NCBI RefSeq assembly: GCF_964275005.1 | Contig: NC_092696.1 | Location: 28,214,953 to 28,278,952, forward strand | Length of the DNA stretch: 64,000 nucleotides | Direction: 5' to 3' | Source: Diadema setosum | Taxonomy: Eukaryota > Echinodermata > Echinoidea > Diadematoida > Diadematidae | In this document: positions 11,532 through 22,702 of the stretch, piece by piece | Numbering within the stretch: position 1 is the first letter of the stretch | Layout: the number at the start of each line of letters is the position of its first letter | Made by a program: the position numbers and the translations under genes | Notes under the pieces: model-generated | What the model was told of the DNA's origin: nothing | What the model saw: only the letters and a program-made list of their open reading frames with translations | The model's database searches: none

Positions 11532-14500
11532 CTGAAACAGGAGAACATAGAGGACAACCGTTATGGGTTTGAAGTTTACTTTGTGTCTCGTTATGACTCT
11601 AAAGGATTATTATAAGGTTTTTTTGACATTTTCTAATGTTATTACAATATTCTCTATAAGTCAGTAAAAAGATAAAGATGCGTCAACTCGTAAATTCATT
11701 GAAAGACAACTTTTACTACTATTAACATGAAAGGAAACCAATGCTAAAATAAAGACAAAAACAACAAGAACAAACAAATCGGGGAGGAAGGCCTCGAGCC
11801 TCGGTGACTAAGTTTGCCTTTTCCTCCCCTGGCAACCTGTCCAGCGGCATATGCACCTGGAATCACCGCATTGTCATGTAATACGATTTTCTGTTTTTAT
11901 TCTATGTCCACTTGTATTGTATGTTGAATTGCCGAATGAATAATAATAAAACACCAAAAAGAAATATTGGATAGAACGTGTCAGTGAAAGATTAAGGAAA
12001 AGCGGAAAAAAAAAAAGAATTTTAAGGTTCGGAGCCCTAAGTGCTGGACAGGAAGATTACTACATGCAGTTCATGGCGTCGTACGGACAACAATAATTAG
12101 AACGAAAATTGAAGGAGAATTAATATTAATATAAATTAATATAAATTAATATTTGCATAACAGCACACATTCCAACGACCTGTTACTGACCGGCTACTTT
12201 CTGAAAGTGTTAAGTACCATGCAAAGTGTTATTCCATTATGCTAGTATAGTTCAAATGGCTAATTTTTCATTATAATTTCTTGAAACTATGGTCCAAAAT
12301 GATTTCATGAATTGTAGAAGTCTCCTTTATCCAGGGATAATGACACCGAAACTCTAAAAATTCAAAACTTCAAATCAATCGTCTGCTTATCCACATTCTT
12401 TCATTGATCAGTTGTACTAATATGCTGCCTTCACTCAATCCACCTGTACATCGGGGTTTTGGTTTCCTGTAACATTTTGGCTACCTGACCGCAAAACAAA
12501 CTTATCCCACAGACGCGTGTAGTTGATACAGCAGTTGACGTGTTACCCACCTTCCCGCTGCCCGTCCGCCCGAAGGCCATAGGTGACGAGACGAACAGTA
12601 GCGCAGTTGGGCAGGTAAGGGGCGTCGAGAAAATGAGTTGTTGCAGGGAGATATTCGTATGAGACCAGGTGCTGTTTTCCTGCCTTGTCAAGACGTGCTT
12701 TTATCTTGAGACAGAAAATTTGGAGATTTATTTCTTATATAAAGCATTATTAACATCGAATACAACGAAGACAGTTTGATTTCTAGTATTCTAATCATAG
12801 GTTATTTAACTACTCTTACAATCAACAAAACAATAATGTTCTCCACATAAGATAGATTAAGAATTGAACAATGTACACTTTGTACGTCTAATCAAGTAGT
12901 TTGGTAGATACTTTATTTTCTGCAAATCAATAAATACATAGATTGAATAATCGTGAACATGGGAAACATACAAAGTATATTTGAAACAGAGTCGTTTGAC
13001 TTGCATAAACAACGAGATAAAAGGAAATTAATGATATTACAGTATGCATGTCTATGTAGCTGGGATTACAATAACAATATTATATTTAATTAGATGACTG
13101 AAAATAAGTCTTAAGAGCAAATTGCGATGTTCTCGGTTTTCTTTTCTCCCTCTGTTTCTGATAAGTCTAGTAAGCGATAAGTCTGATAAGTCTGTTCAGT
13201 TCCTACACGATAAAAACCAGCAAGATTAGGTAGTGCTATAAAACATCCGGGTACTTACAGCATCAGCGCGCCACTTGAATCCAAGGGCATCTTCCGCTCC
13301 TAAGGCAAACATCAACATTGGACACTTCAGGTTCTCTATCTGTGATGTTCCGACAAATGACAATAGGAAGAAGAATAATGACATCCAGGTATTTTCAAGG
13401 TGTAATTTTCCGGCTGATGGTAATGTGCCTGTCTTCATATGCATTGTTTACATAGTATAAAAACAAAGGATTAAAAAAAAAAGAATCGTCGTGTTTCCGG
13501 AGACAGAAATGTTTAAAAGAAAATTAAGATTGCATGACTATTATTTTAAATTAGTATGCTGAAATTGTATGACAAACTGTTCTCATATGAAATATGTCTA
13601 TGTGTGTGTGTGTGTGTGTGTGTGCGCGCACATAATGTGTGTTTTAATTCACAAAGAAATGTTTCAATTCTACAATATCTTGCTATTTTTTAATGAAATA
13701 GTACGGGGACAAGGCTTTTATGTAAGGCATAACCTTACTGTCTGTCTCTGAACTCTTTCAAATGTATTGTATATACACTGTATTCGTAATGTTATACCGA
13801 TGCTTATTGTGATCATTCTTTTCTCTGTTATAGTATGGTGTTGTCCATTTTTTTTGTATTTTTCCTCTGTTTTTACTTAAAGTGTTGAATAAATCGAAAT
13901 CGACACGTGAAATAACTGCGGAGTAATACCGGAGGAACTTGAATGTCAGTCTCTCGCAAGCCTACGTGTTCACTCTTCATTGTGAGCCATAACCTTCCCT
14001 GCCCATCAACTGTCGTTCCTTGGGCACACCTTAGTTGGAAGAAAATGGAGTGAGAAAAAAAGTACCAGTTAAAATTGCATTTCTAAACATTCAAGGACTT
14101 ACTGTCGCCTAAAGCTATTGGAAGATAGTGTAAAGTAAATGGTCATTTGCTTTAATAAACATTGATGATATACAGTATAAGATTTAAGATAAAATTACTC
14201 ATTAATTTGGTTCTTACCTGCCTTTTCATTTTTCAAAAAATGCTTTAAACACTCTTTACTTTCAACGGTAATAACTTTTGAAAAGATGATGCTACTGCTT
14301 TGAAAGTCGGATAAGTCATGGATAGAGTGTGTTAATAAAGCAGGGGCGGATCTGGGGGGGGGGGGGGGTTCAGGGGCTTAAACCCCCTCCTTCGGCTGCC
14401 AAGTAAAAAAAAAAAAGAACACACATTATTGAACAAACATCAAATAATTATTTTAAGACCAAAACGAACATAAAGGCACCTTTCTTGTTTAAAAATTGTC

Positions 14501-17500
14501 AATTTCATAACTGAAAATGCACAATTTTTGCCCCTAACCGGGCGAAAATTATAATACACTAACAATATACATTATTATATCTATACACTAATATTTACTT
14601 ATGAGTAAATTAAGTGTATATCAAGATGGTAGCCTCGCGTCCTCGAGTGTGCCCCGTGGAACATAACTTTAGTAAACCCTATATTTTTCCTTTTCTTTTA
14701 TGCTTTCTAGTAATATAAGAATAAATTTTATTGCTCGAGCAATGCGATTACGTTTTAGCTTTTACAGAATACATTTCAGACGAATGGCAAAGTGAGAGTG
14801 GCTCGCTCGCTCTGTCCGATCTTTTAAGTAAAATAAATAGTTTGCATAAGTTATGATCATAGTAGTTCGCAGTGATTTTTGTTAATATGTTAAATTCCCT
14901 AGAAATTTGATTAAAATGCTCTATAAACGCGACTTTTATACTCTGTTTTTACAAAAAGTCTTTACCATGGGAAGGGGTATTCCCCTCCCACAACTTCCCC
15001 CACTCGGTCGCTTCGCTCCCTCACCGAAGATCTAACACAGTCACATGAATGTGCCCCCGTCGAGATTTTGCCCCCCCCCAAAAAAAAAAAAAGAAACCAG
15101 AAGTGTTCCGAGTGCAGCCCCACCCCCCCCCCCCCCCAATTATTTCGGCAAAAAAGAAAATAATTAATTGGGCAAAAAAGAGCATGCAGTTTGCTTAAAA
15201 TCGCAAGCTGGCAACCTTAAAAATGAAAAATCTCCCTACACACCCTCCCACAACCCCCCCCCCCTCGCTCGCTTCGCTCGCTCGAGCTCGGTCGCTACGC
15301 TCCCTTGCAATACCCAGCTTAGCCCCTGAGACCCCTCCTTGGAAAAAAGCTAGATCCGCCCCTGTAAAGCATGGTCAATTTCAGCTTAATCTAATAACCC
15401 CTTTATTGATGATTGATGATGTTGCCATGGTCGTGAACATCTTTTTCTAGGGTCCTATTTATTGCACAGTTGGCACGGCTCGAAGCGCTTGAATAGACCC
15501 TGTACTTCGGAGCCTCTTTTCTCAGTCAACAACCACGGTCAGCACACTTTTCCAGACTGTGTGATTTCTTTTCGGTTATATCTAGATATGTCAGGAGAGT
15601 CCTTTTTTTAATTGAGTTACATAGAATTTTAATGCTCAAAGCCTGCTCTTTCAGAATATTCCCTTAACCAAAAATCCATTTCTGGCGACTTTTTGTTGGT
15701 TTTGTGATGCAGGGTCACAAATGATACAAGTGACCCATCACTCCAAAGAGCTCAAGGTTCCAGTATTTTGACATCCACGACCTGACAATAGATGATTGGT
15801 ATACTGCCATCAGTCTTTCCCCTTGAGGGGACTAAACACGATTACAAGTGGTAAAGTGATAAATGACCTCGGCCTGGTGAGTAAGGCCTACCTGTACGGT
15901 GGAATTCTTGTTCCGTCGCTCAGTACCATCCCAACGTTGATCGGAAAGTAGTCTACAAATCCGGCAATTTCGATGCAGTTAATCGGTAAGTCAAGCCGAG
16001 TAGCCGCTTGGAGAACCATTGCCGCGCCAACGCACGAACATGATATCCCCACTCGCTTTGAGTCGAGGGCATGGTGCGACTCAATATATTCCCAAATATC
16101 CTGTTTGTAGAGGGGAAAAGAATGTGATCATCTTTCATCCCGTTTGCATTCATTACCGATTCCTTTGAAACAGATGCAAAATGCTCGTGTTGATATGAAA
16201 AGTGTATAATGAAGAGGAAGAGGAATTAATGCTAAGCGGGATTATTTACTGAAAATAAGCATGATAAATACAATTGCTAGAAAACATCACATCCCTGAAT
16301 AACAGTACAAATGTAGGTTTACTTTGGGGAAAGTGTTCTCATATCAATAAAATTTTGAGCAGCGGATGACATTATTGCGTGCCACTATAGCTTTTGATCG
16401 CTTCACATAGTGTATAAATACAGGCGATTCTCGTTCTAACGAAGTCTTCAGGAATGAAAGTCTTGTTTCGTTATATGGATATCTCGTTAGCAGCCTACCC
16501 GAAAAAAAAAAAACAAATTACAGAAAGATATACAGTAATTATAGGAAATAATTTTGGGATCTGAATTCTTACCCCTTCATAATTCAGAGTTTCGTTATAA
16601 CGGGAGTGCCGTGCATCAAAATCCCGTTATATCAAGAAAGCCGAGCAAGAAATTATACAAAGATGTTATAGACAATAATTTTTGGACCTAAATTGTTACT
16701 TCGTTGTAATGAGAATTTCGTTATAACAGTGTTCGCTAAAATGGGAGTGCACAGTACTGTATTCCAGAGGGGTTATCTTGCCTCAAACGCTGCAAGTTCG
16801 ATGTAGAAGGGACCGTCACTCGCTTCGCTCTTGTACGCCTTCAAGTAATCAAAGGCAAAGACTGCGAATCCGTGCGAAGCGAGCAGGGCTGCTCGGTAAT
16901 CCGGCAGCGGATACACTAGTCCCCGTATGTCCAGGACGACTGGGAGAGGTTTTTGTGTGTCTAGAATACAGGGAAATAAACGAGCGCAAAGCATGTTGGA
17001 TGGTAATGCGAAGAGGTAAAGTGGGTACAAAATGGTAAAGTCGATAAAGACTCTTACCTTGGAACTAGCATGGTCGGCGGAACGGGGGGGGGGGGGGGCT
17101 CGCTTCCCCCCACTTTTTGTGCACCATACAAAAGAATACATAAGGTGCCATCACTTTGCCCCCCACTTTCTTTATGTTTTTCCGCTGAAGACCGTTTTTT
17201 GTTTGTTTGTTTGTTTGTTTGTTTGATGGTTTATTTGTTTGTTTGTTTTTTTTTGCAAGTCAAAGAAACTCGGAAGTGGAAGGGGAGAGATGAGCTGAGG
17301 ACCATTTTTCTTTTGCTTGTTAGCTCCTGAAACCAGGGAGTGCTCCCCCTCCTTATGGCCCTGCCTATCTCGAGTAATGCCAAACGCTTAATTACGCTTT
17401 ACTATGCTTTACCGTGCCGCAGATTTGAGTTCTTTTTTGTTGATCCCCATTCAAATAATATTTATCTTCTATGTAATATTTGTTTGTACTTTGATGTATT

Positions 17501-20195
17501 AAAGTAAAATTACGGGAACCAAACTAAACGAAACTGTATGTTTTAACCCACATGCCCCTCTCGACATAGGTGTATAAATGGCTTTGGCAATCCTGCTGGG
17601 GGTATTGATAATTACAGGGCACTAGAAGAACGGTACTGATATTGAAGAAGCTATCGTCGCCAAATAGGACCCATTTATCATAAATAAGACCGAGAAAGTT
17701 TTTTTTTTTTTATTTCTATCGATATCTAGATGCATTTGGCAGTATTAAAGTAAAAAATGACACTAATGGACGTTGTAACTCGGCTGGCAATAATAAAAAA
17801 CAAAATGAGATTAGAAGAACTATAAACACCATAAGGTGGGTTGAGTCATTCTGGAGCTGTCAAAATTTGACAATTTTGAAAATTTGAAGGAAATCACTAA
17901 CCGTAAAGTCCATTGTACAAGTGCAATCGTGAAGAGCTGAAATGTTAAGATCGGTATATAATTGTTTTATGTCAATCACTTGTGTAAAGGTATGATGGCG
18001 ATAATGTTCAAACACCCTTCTTTTAAATGGTACATCAGGCATTTAGTGTCAACATGGTGTCAACAAATCGAAGATGCAGACGGCAAATTTAGTATGTCTG
18101 TGAAGTTCCAACGATTAAACATGGCGTATATCCAAGAATCGATCAGCAGTCGTACGGTCGGCATGGTTGATCATGCATATCCAATTCCAAGATGAAGTTC
18201 TATATCTGCTGTTGTCTGAAGTTAAAAAATAAACCGCCAGAAATTTGAAAATGGCACAAGATTGTTAAGATGAAGTTACATCTTTTGTTGTCTGAAGTTA
18301 AAAATATAGCCGTCAGAAAATGGCACGGGCTTGTCCTCTTTAATCATGTCAGTTGTTTACAATTCTGTATTGACACGAAAGCCACTTAAATGGTATCAAA
18401 ACCCCGCCAGTCACCCACTCAAGTTAAATGTACAAAGGTTTTCTCAGAAAGCTGTGCTAAAAATGCTGTAGGTGAAATACAGTAGGTGAATTCGAGCATT
18501 GGAAGAAAGAAATTTAACAAGAGACAACAACTGAACACTTCGTACTACTATATCAGTCAAACGTGACTTCTAACTCTCCTTCAAAACGAGAGAGCTGCGC
18601 TCACCCATGCTTATCTACCAGTCTACGAAATTCCGACGCTAAACACGATATTGCATACCGAAGCGTAAGGGGGAAAATTTTTTTTCTTGTTTTGATTGCT
18701 ACCATACGTTGCAAAGATTTCAAAAAGTCTTTCTTTTGGAGATTAATCAATGTTTATATCAAATTTAAGTTTCAACGCTTTTCAGTGTTCTTGGGGTTCA
18801 AGTTTTCCTAGTTGGTGTCAGGGTGGAAAAATAAAGTAATATATCAATGATATTTACTAGTAACTGCTGTTGATTTGATTTGGAGGATTTTTATCTTTAT
18901 CATACACATGAACTAAAACACCTAAAGACATTATAGACATATTACATAAATCAAATAATGCAACTTGGGTATTCGAGAATTAGGAAATAAGATAGCAAGA
19001 CGTCACGAATATATAGTTATTGCAAGCCCAGAAGTGATGGGTAAACTCATTTGGTACTCCACTTGTAACACAGTTCAGACACTTACTTCCTATTTTGGGC
19101 ATGTACCACACCCCTTCAGTCCTCCCCATCTGGTAGATACAGATACTTGGCACTCCCCTTATAGCTCAGACACTTACTTCCTATTTTGGGCATGTACCAC
19201 ACCCCTTCAGTCCTCCCCATCTGGTAGATACAGATACTTGGCACTCCCCTTATAGCTCAGACACTTACTTCCTATTTTGGGAATGTACCACACCCCTTCA
19301 GCCCTCCCCACTTAGTAGGTACAGCTACTTGATTATCCCCTTATATAGCTCTGCACTTACTTCCTATTTTGGGAATGTACCACACCCCCTCAGCCCTCCC
19401 CATCTTTGCCGGAGTTCTCTCGACGTAATCAGCGAGATACCATCTCTCGAACGAGGTCGACGCCAGGGTCGGCAGGGTGTGGTCGAATCCATCCCCTCCT
19501 CTGCCATCGAGGAGGTCAAGATGGTAGACGAACGGTTTGGTGGTGTCAACTTTAGCAAATCGAGGATGGCAGTCAGCCGCCTCGGGTGACGGTCTCAGAC
19601 TCCAGAGCAGACCCGCTGGTTCCAACCCCTCGTAGCTTCCTCCTAGGGACACGTCCTCTTTAACTGCACAGATAGAAATTATTATACTGATAGGCATCAG
19701 TAAAATATTGACTTTTCTTTTCCACATTCGTTCATGTAATATTTCATCTTCTAATGATAATTTCGATTGTAGGTATAATTAACAAATTTTTCATTGTATG
19801 CCACTCGTACGATCAGAAGCAGTCGTTTACAGCTTTGAAAATGAGAAAGTTCTCCTTTCCATTAGGCGACAAGCAATTGTCATTATTTTACCCTGTATGC
19901 AGTTCAGCGTCTTGCAAATAGTCATCACTCATTCCTTCTCCCCCCCCCCCTCTCTCTCCACACAAAGACACACAGACAAAGACACACACAGACACACACA
20001 CACACACGCACACACACACACACACACGTGAAATGTGTGTATGTAAATGAATCTGAACTCGACATTAACTTTTTCTCTCTCTATTTCTCGTGGCCCGATG
20101 GGTCTAGATCTTTGAATCTGACATTTTAGTGGCCCGAAATGAAAGGATATAAGATGATAGAATTTCGTTTTAAATTTCAGCCGCTCTATGCAATC

Positions 20196-20283
<88 letters not shown>

Positions 20284-20306
20284 CATATATGTATATATAT
20301 ATATAC

Positions 20307-20367
<61 letters not shown>

Positions 20368-21212
20368 TATATATATAATATATATACACTCAGCAAAAAA
20401 AGTAGGTTCCCCCATGACATTTTTGGATGTATCTCAAAAAGTATTTTACCGATTTTCATAATTCAAACGGAAATGGATTAGAAATTTTATTACTCATAAC
20501 ATGAGTGGCAAATCATTGCCACCAGATATTGTTATTGGTGTGAAAAATGCATTTTATGTCAAAATGCATGGAAACAAAAGTTGCACTTTAGTGATTTGCA
20601 GTGACGTTTACACAAATAATCAAACAATCAATCATCAATTTTCACCTTCTTGCTCTCTTTCCGCTTAATGATATCCCAAAGATTCTCCACTGGATTACAG
20701 TCAGCGGATCTTGCAGGCCACTCCATATGTTCGATGCCATTTCCCTCAACAAACTGATCTACAACTTGAGCGCATGATGCTAAATGGCCATAGGTACCTT
20801 AATGTGATCAACCCAAATTGGAATTACAAATCACATGGCTTCTACCAACATTTTCATATTGAAAAGGCTATTGTTTAAAAAGTATGCATAACATCTGTTT
20901 AATAGGGAAGCACATTGTACCTGAAGAAATTCCTGAGAATTACACAATTTAAAAAGGTCATTTGCTAACTTACATAGGAAATGTATACAATGCTTCATAT
21001 AGCCTAAAGTGCAACTTTTTTCCCCATGCATTTTGACATAAAATGCGTTTTTTACACCAATAATGATATCTGGTGGCAATGATATGCCATTCATGTTATG
21101 AGTAATGAAATTTCCTATCCATTCCCGTTTGAATTATGAAAATCCGTAAAATACTTTTTGAGATATATCCAAAAATGTTAGGGGGGGGGGAACTTACTTT
21201 TTTTTTTGCTGA

Positions 21213-21269
<57 letters not shown>

Positions 21270-21868
21270 TATAAATTTGATGACCGCACATCAACTTTTA
21301 TTGCCATTTTCATTTACTAACCACCGGGCCACTGGTAACGTAAAGCCGTGTATGCATGCATTCCTTGACATATAATATGTGTATAGACATAAGATATGTT
21401 TTCTAGCAAAGAAAAAAAAAAAGAGTACTTGCATGAATGGACTTTACACTCATTTTTTAACGTATAGACGAATAGAGAAAAAAGAAAATAGAAATGTACA
21501 TTACGCGAAATATTGCCGGAATGGTTTGCCCTGTACGTGGCGTGAGAGTGGAAGCTATATCGGCCGCAGTCCGTCCAGGCGGTGGCGTGAAGAGTGACCT
21601 CTTGGCCAGAATGCAGACCAGAAACCTGGATATCGATGTCACCATCAGCTAGGCAAGATTGAGGATGGACCGCTAATGCTGGAGCAGCGACTGGTAACGG
21701 TCTAGTTGAATGTCCGCGCACAGGTCGGCGGAAGGCAGATGCGACAGAATTCCTCGCAAAAGTGACAGATGACCAAACCACGCCGTTACGACTGTCACTG
21801 CCATAGCTGAGCGTCAAAGAAATGAGGCCTCGTCGTTTAATCTGCAAATGTACGAAAGACCGCAGCAT
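11395..21868 (-). CDS. BAAT / acyl-CoA thioesterase I family enzyme, complete 8-exon gene
   Basis: Exons run 21868-21505, 19663-19361, 16960-16782, 16100-15892, 14029-13930, 13339-13259, 12704-12551 and 11531-11395: 1527 bases, 508 residues. Every junction keeps frame. The ATG has an ACC before it and an in-frame stop 15 bases upstream. Residues 1 to about 60 are rich in Arg/Ser and poor in acid, like a mitochondrial presequence. The N-terminal Bile_Hydr_Trans domain includes [18 protein letters not shown], and the alpha/beta hydrolase domain includes [13 protein letters not shown]. The predicted triad is Cys305 (CSCVG elbow), Asp402 and His436. Known relatives hydrolyse acyl-CoA (Ser nucleophile, ACOT) or conjugate acyl groups to glycine or taurine (Cys, BAAT). 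The C-terminus ends WLS, not a typical peroxisomal PTS1. The family is near certain; the substrate is unknown. Confidence 0.93.
12551..12704 (-). CDS. Thioesterase gene exon 7 (catalytic His)
   Basis: The acceptor is TCTCAAG and the donor GTGGGT. Encodes residues 413-463 plus one base. The stretch [13 protein letters not shown] corresponds to the family GHxIEPPYxPxC block, making His436 the likely triad base. Confidence 0.93.
13259..13339 (-). CDS. Thioesterase gene exon 6 (catalytic Asp strand)
   Basis: 27 codons, phase 0 at both ends, acceptor ATCACAG and donor [26 protein letters not shown] matches the family strand ending in the G-x-D/E-D turn; Asp402 is the likely triad acid. Confidence 0.92.
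13930..14029 (-). CDS. Thioesterase gene exon 5 (lid/linker), inferred
   Basis: The family needs about 35-45 residues between IPPY and the IENLKCP strand, and the flanking phases require an exon starting with one base and ending in phase 0. This 100-base segment fits: acceptor CCAACTAAG, donor GTATTA, open frame with [14 protein letters not shown] and ending DIQVPP. The splice sites are weaker than those of the other exons and the sequence is poorly conserved in the family, so the exact edges are uncertain. Confidence 0.65.
14210..15730. mobile_element. Dispersed repeat family C, copy interrupted by the 14341-15364 element
   Basis: The two outer parts (about 14210-14340 and 15365-15730) together match the inverted uninterrupted copy at 8980-9650. 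Confidence 0.7.
14341..15364. mobile_element. TIR element inside an older repeat, with 5-bp target duplication
   Basis: Perfect 13-base inverted ends, CAGGGGCGGATCT and AGATCCGCCCCTG, bound a 1024-base element. The flanks are TAAAG on both sides (14336-14340 and 15365-15369). Poly-G/C tracts lie just inside both ends. It sits in the thioesterase intron between exons 4 and 5. No transposase is visible. Confidence 0.88.
15892..16100 (-). CDS. Thioesterase gene exon 4 (nucleophile elbow)
   Basis: The acceptor is ACAAACAG and the donor GTAGGC. Encodes residues 283-351 plus two bases. The stretch [20 protein letters not shown] aligns without gaps to the ACOT elbow around GISKGG, placing Cys305 where ACOTs have Ser and BAAT has Cys. 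It ends DGTRIPPY. Confidence 0.95.
16405..16765. mobile_element. Pogo/Tigger-like short TIR element (diverged)
   Basis: The sequence contains several TTCGTTATAACG-type motifs in both orientations, with diverged inverted ends at about 16420 and 16757. Such ends resemble pogo/Tigger elements. It lies in the GC-AG intron. Confidence 0.4.
16782..16960 (-). CDS. Thioesterase gene exon 3 (start of hydrolase domain), GC donor
   Basis: The acceptor is TATTCTAG. Encodes residues 223-282, including PVVLDIRGL and [20 protein letters not shown], the strand and helix before the nucleophile elbow. The exon ends in GAG followed by GCAAGA, so the intron uses a GC donor. Joining it to exon 4 gives the expected [12 protein letters not shown]. 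Confidence 0.93.
16961..19034. other. Intron 2 of the thioesterase gene, unclassified part
   Basis: About 2 kb with a poly-G run (17086-17098), a TTTG microsatellite (17200-17245) and short AT-rich ORFs without domain features. No exon is needed here, because exons 2 and 3 join in phase. Confidence 0.6.
19035..19413. repeat. 91-bp tandem repeat overlapping an exon end and splice donor
   Basis: Landmark CACTTACTTCCTATTTTGGG begins at 19080, 19171, 19262 and 19354, giving periods of 91, 91 and 92. The copy at 19354 contains the true exon 2 end and donor. A diverged partial unit precedes 19080. On the minus strand each unit carries the sequence GGAA|GTAAGTG. Confidence 0.93.
19361..19663 (-). 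CDS. Thioesterase gene exon 2 (N-terminal domain core)
   Basis: The acceptor is TGTGCAG and the donor is a strong GTAAGT. Encodes residues 122-222, including [20 protein letters not shown] and the [14 protein letters not shown] linker. The last 53 or so bases and the donor are the first member of a 91-bp tandem repeat that continues into the intron. Confidence 0.93.
19971..20028. repeat. CA microsatellite
   Basis: (CA)n with GACA interruptions in intron 1 of the thioesterase gene. Confidence 0.9.
20199..20388. repeat. Long TA microsatellite hosting a transposon insertion
   Basis: About 190 bases of nearly pure TA. A second TA tract at 21215-21270 continues on the far side of the 20390-21215 element, so the element probably inserted into one longer TA array. 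Confidence 0.9.
20390..21215 (-). mobile_element. Tc1/mariner element with transposase remnant
   Basis: Inverted ends CACTCAGCAAAAAAAGTA and TACTTTTTTTTTTGCTGAGT lie in a TA array. Similarity between the two halves extends roughly 200 bases inward. The centre encodes the end of a DD34E transposase on the minus strand. Confidence 0.85.
20628..20790 (-). pseudogene. Tc1/mariner transposase, C-terminal fragment
   Basis: The minus strand gives about 50 residues ending at a TGA at 20628. They include [20 protein letters not shown], the hallmark WPAxSPDLNPIEN-W block that carries the final Glu of the DD34E catalytic triad. Everything upstream, including both Asp residues, is missing, so it is a deletion remnant and cannot be active. 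Confidence 0.9.
21505..21868 (-). CDS. Thioesterase gene exon 1 (presequence and start of N-terminal domain)
   Basis: Encodes residues 1-121 plus one base. It ends ...HSGNIS before a GTAATG donor. The segment [20 protein letters not shown] matches the family's first beta-sandwich strands. The first 60 residues carry about a dozen Arg/Lys and almost no Asp/Glu. Confidence 0.9.
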
Positions 21869-22702
21869 GGTGATCCTATGTTAACCTGGTTTAGGCTGGG
21901 CAGAATGCGAACCTCACGAACTTCAACGCTGATGCGGCATCGCCAAACTGATTTACCATGGCACAAAGCAAAGACTTGTTTGTACGAGATTGATTGTTGT
22001 GTGTGTAGGGGTTTTCACAGTGTATGTTGAAAAGCCCTCCGCTCGTCGAAAACTGGGGCTCAGTGTTTCAAATTCCTTCCTCTCCATTTCATTTTATTTC
22101 ATTTCATTTCGTTTTATTCTATTTATTTCATTTTCAAGGAATTTCGTTGAAGAGTTTGCATGCTTGACTGCGCTTCTTTGTATTTTATTATCTTTTGACG
22201 AGAGACTGGGTTTTATGAGATGACTACTTCTGATTGGTCCGTGACTACCACGTGACCCAGTCTGAAATCAATGATCATCGCTCCTCACGCATTTTTCTCT
22301 CTTGCTAGTTTGCTGAAGCACACGCACTCACGCCCGCACACACACACATACACAATGTACACAACCAAGGTCACATTCTAAAAGTGGGTGTATAATATAA
22401 ATAGGCTGACGCTTCCCACCTGTTTTATTGTTTCTTTTCTGTGAATTATGCGCTGGATAGATTCTGTGTTTTGTTTTTCTTTTTCTTTGAATAATAAAAA
22501 TGATTATATTTTGGATAGACGAAAATTTAGAATAAAAAAAAATCGAAATGGAAATTAGTATGTGGAGAGGTATTAATTTTGCCTCATAAAAGCTTTTAAT
22601 AACTCAGGGACTCGTGGATTCTTCATGGGGGGGGGGGGGTTAATTAGCCCTTCACCTGTATATCCATTCTTTGCAGTTGTAATATCCTTCTTCCGATTTC
22701 TA
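21869..22702. other. Upstream flank of the thioesterase gene
   Basis: Any promoter and 5' UTR of the minus-strand gene would lie here. I see no clear TATA box or initiator. A stretch of ATTTC/ATTTT iterations occurs at 22085-22135. Confidence 0.4.

Noticed and set aside
12431..12691. 86-codon frame on the minus strand
   Set aside because: It overlaps exon 7 of the thioesterase gene but in the wrong frame; the correct frame gives the catalytic His block.
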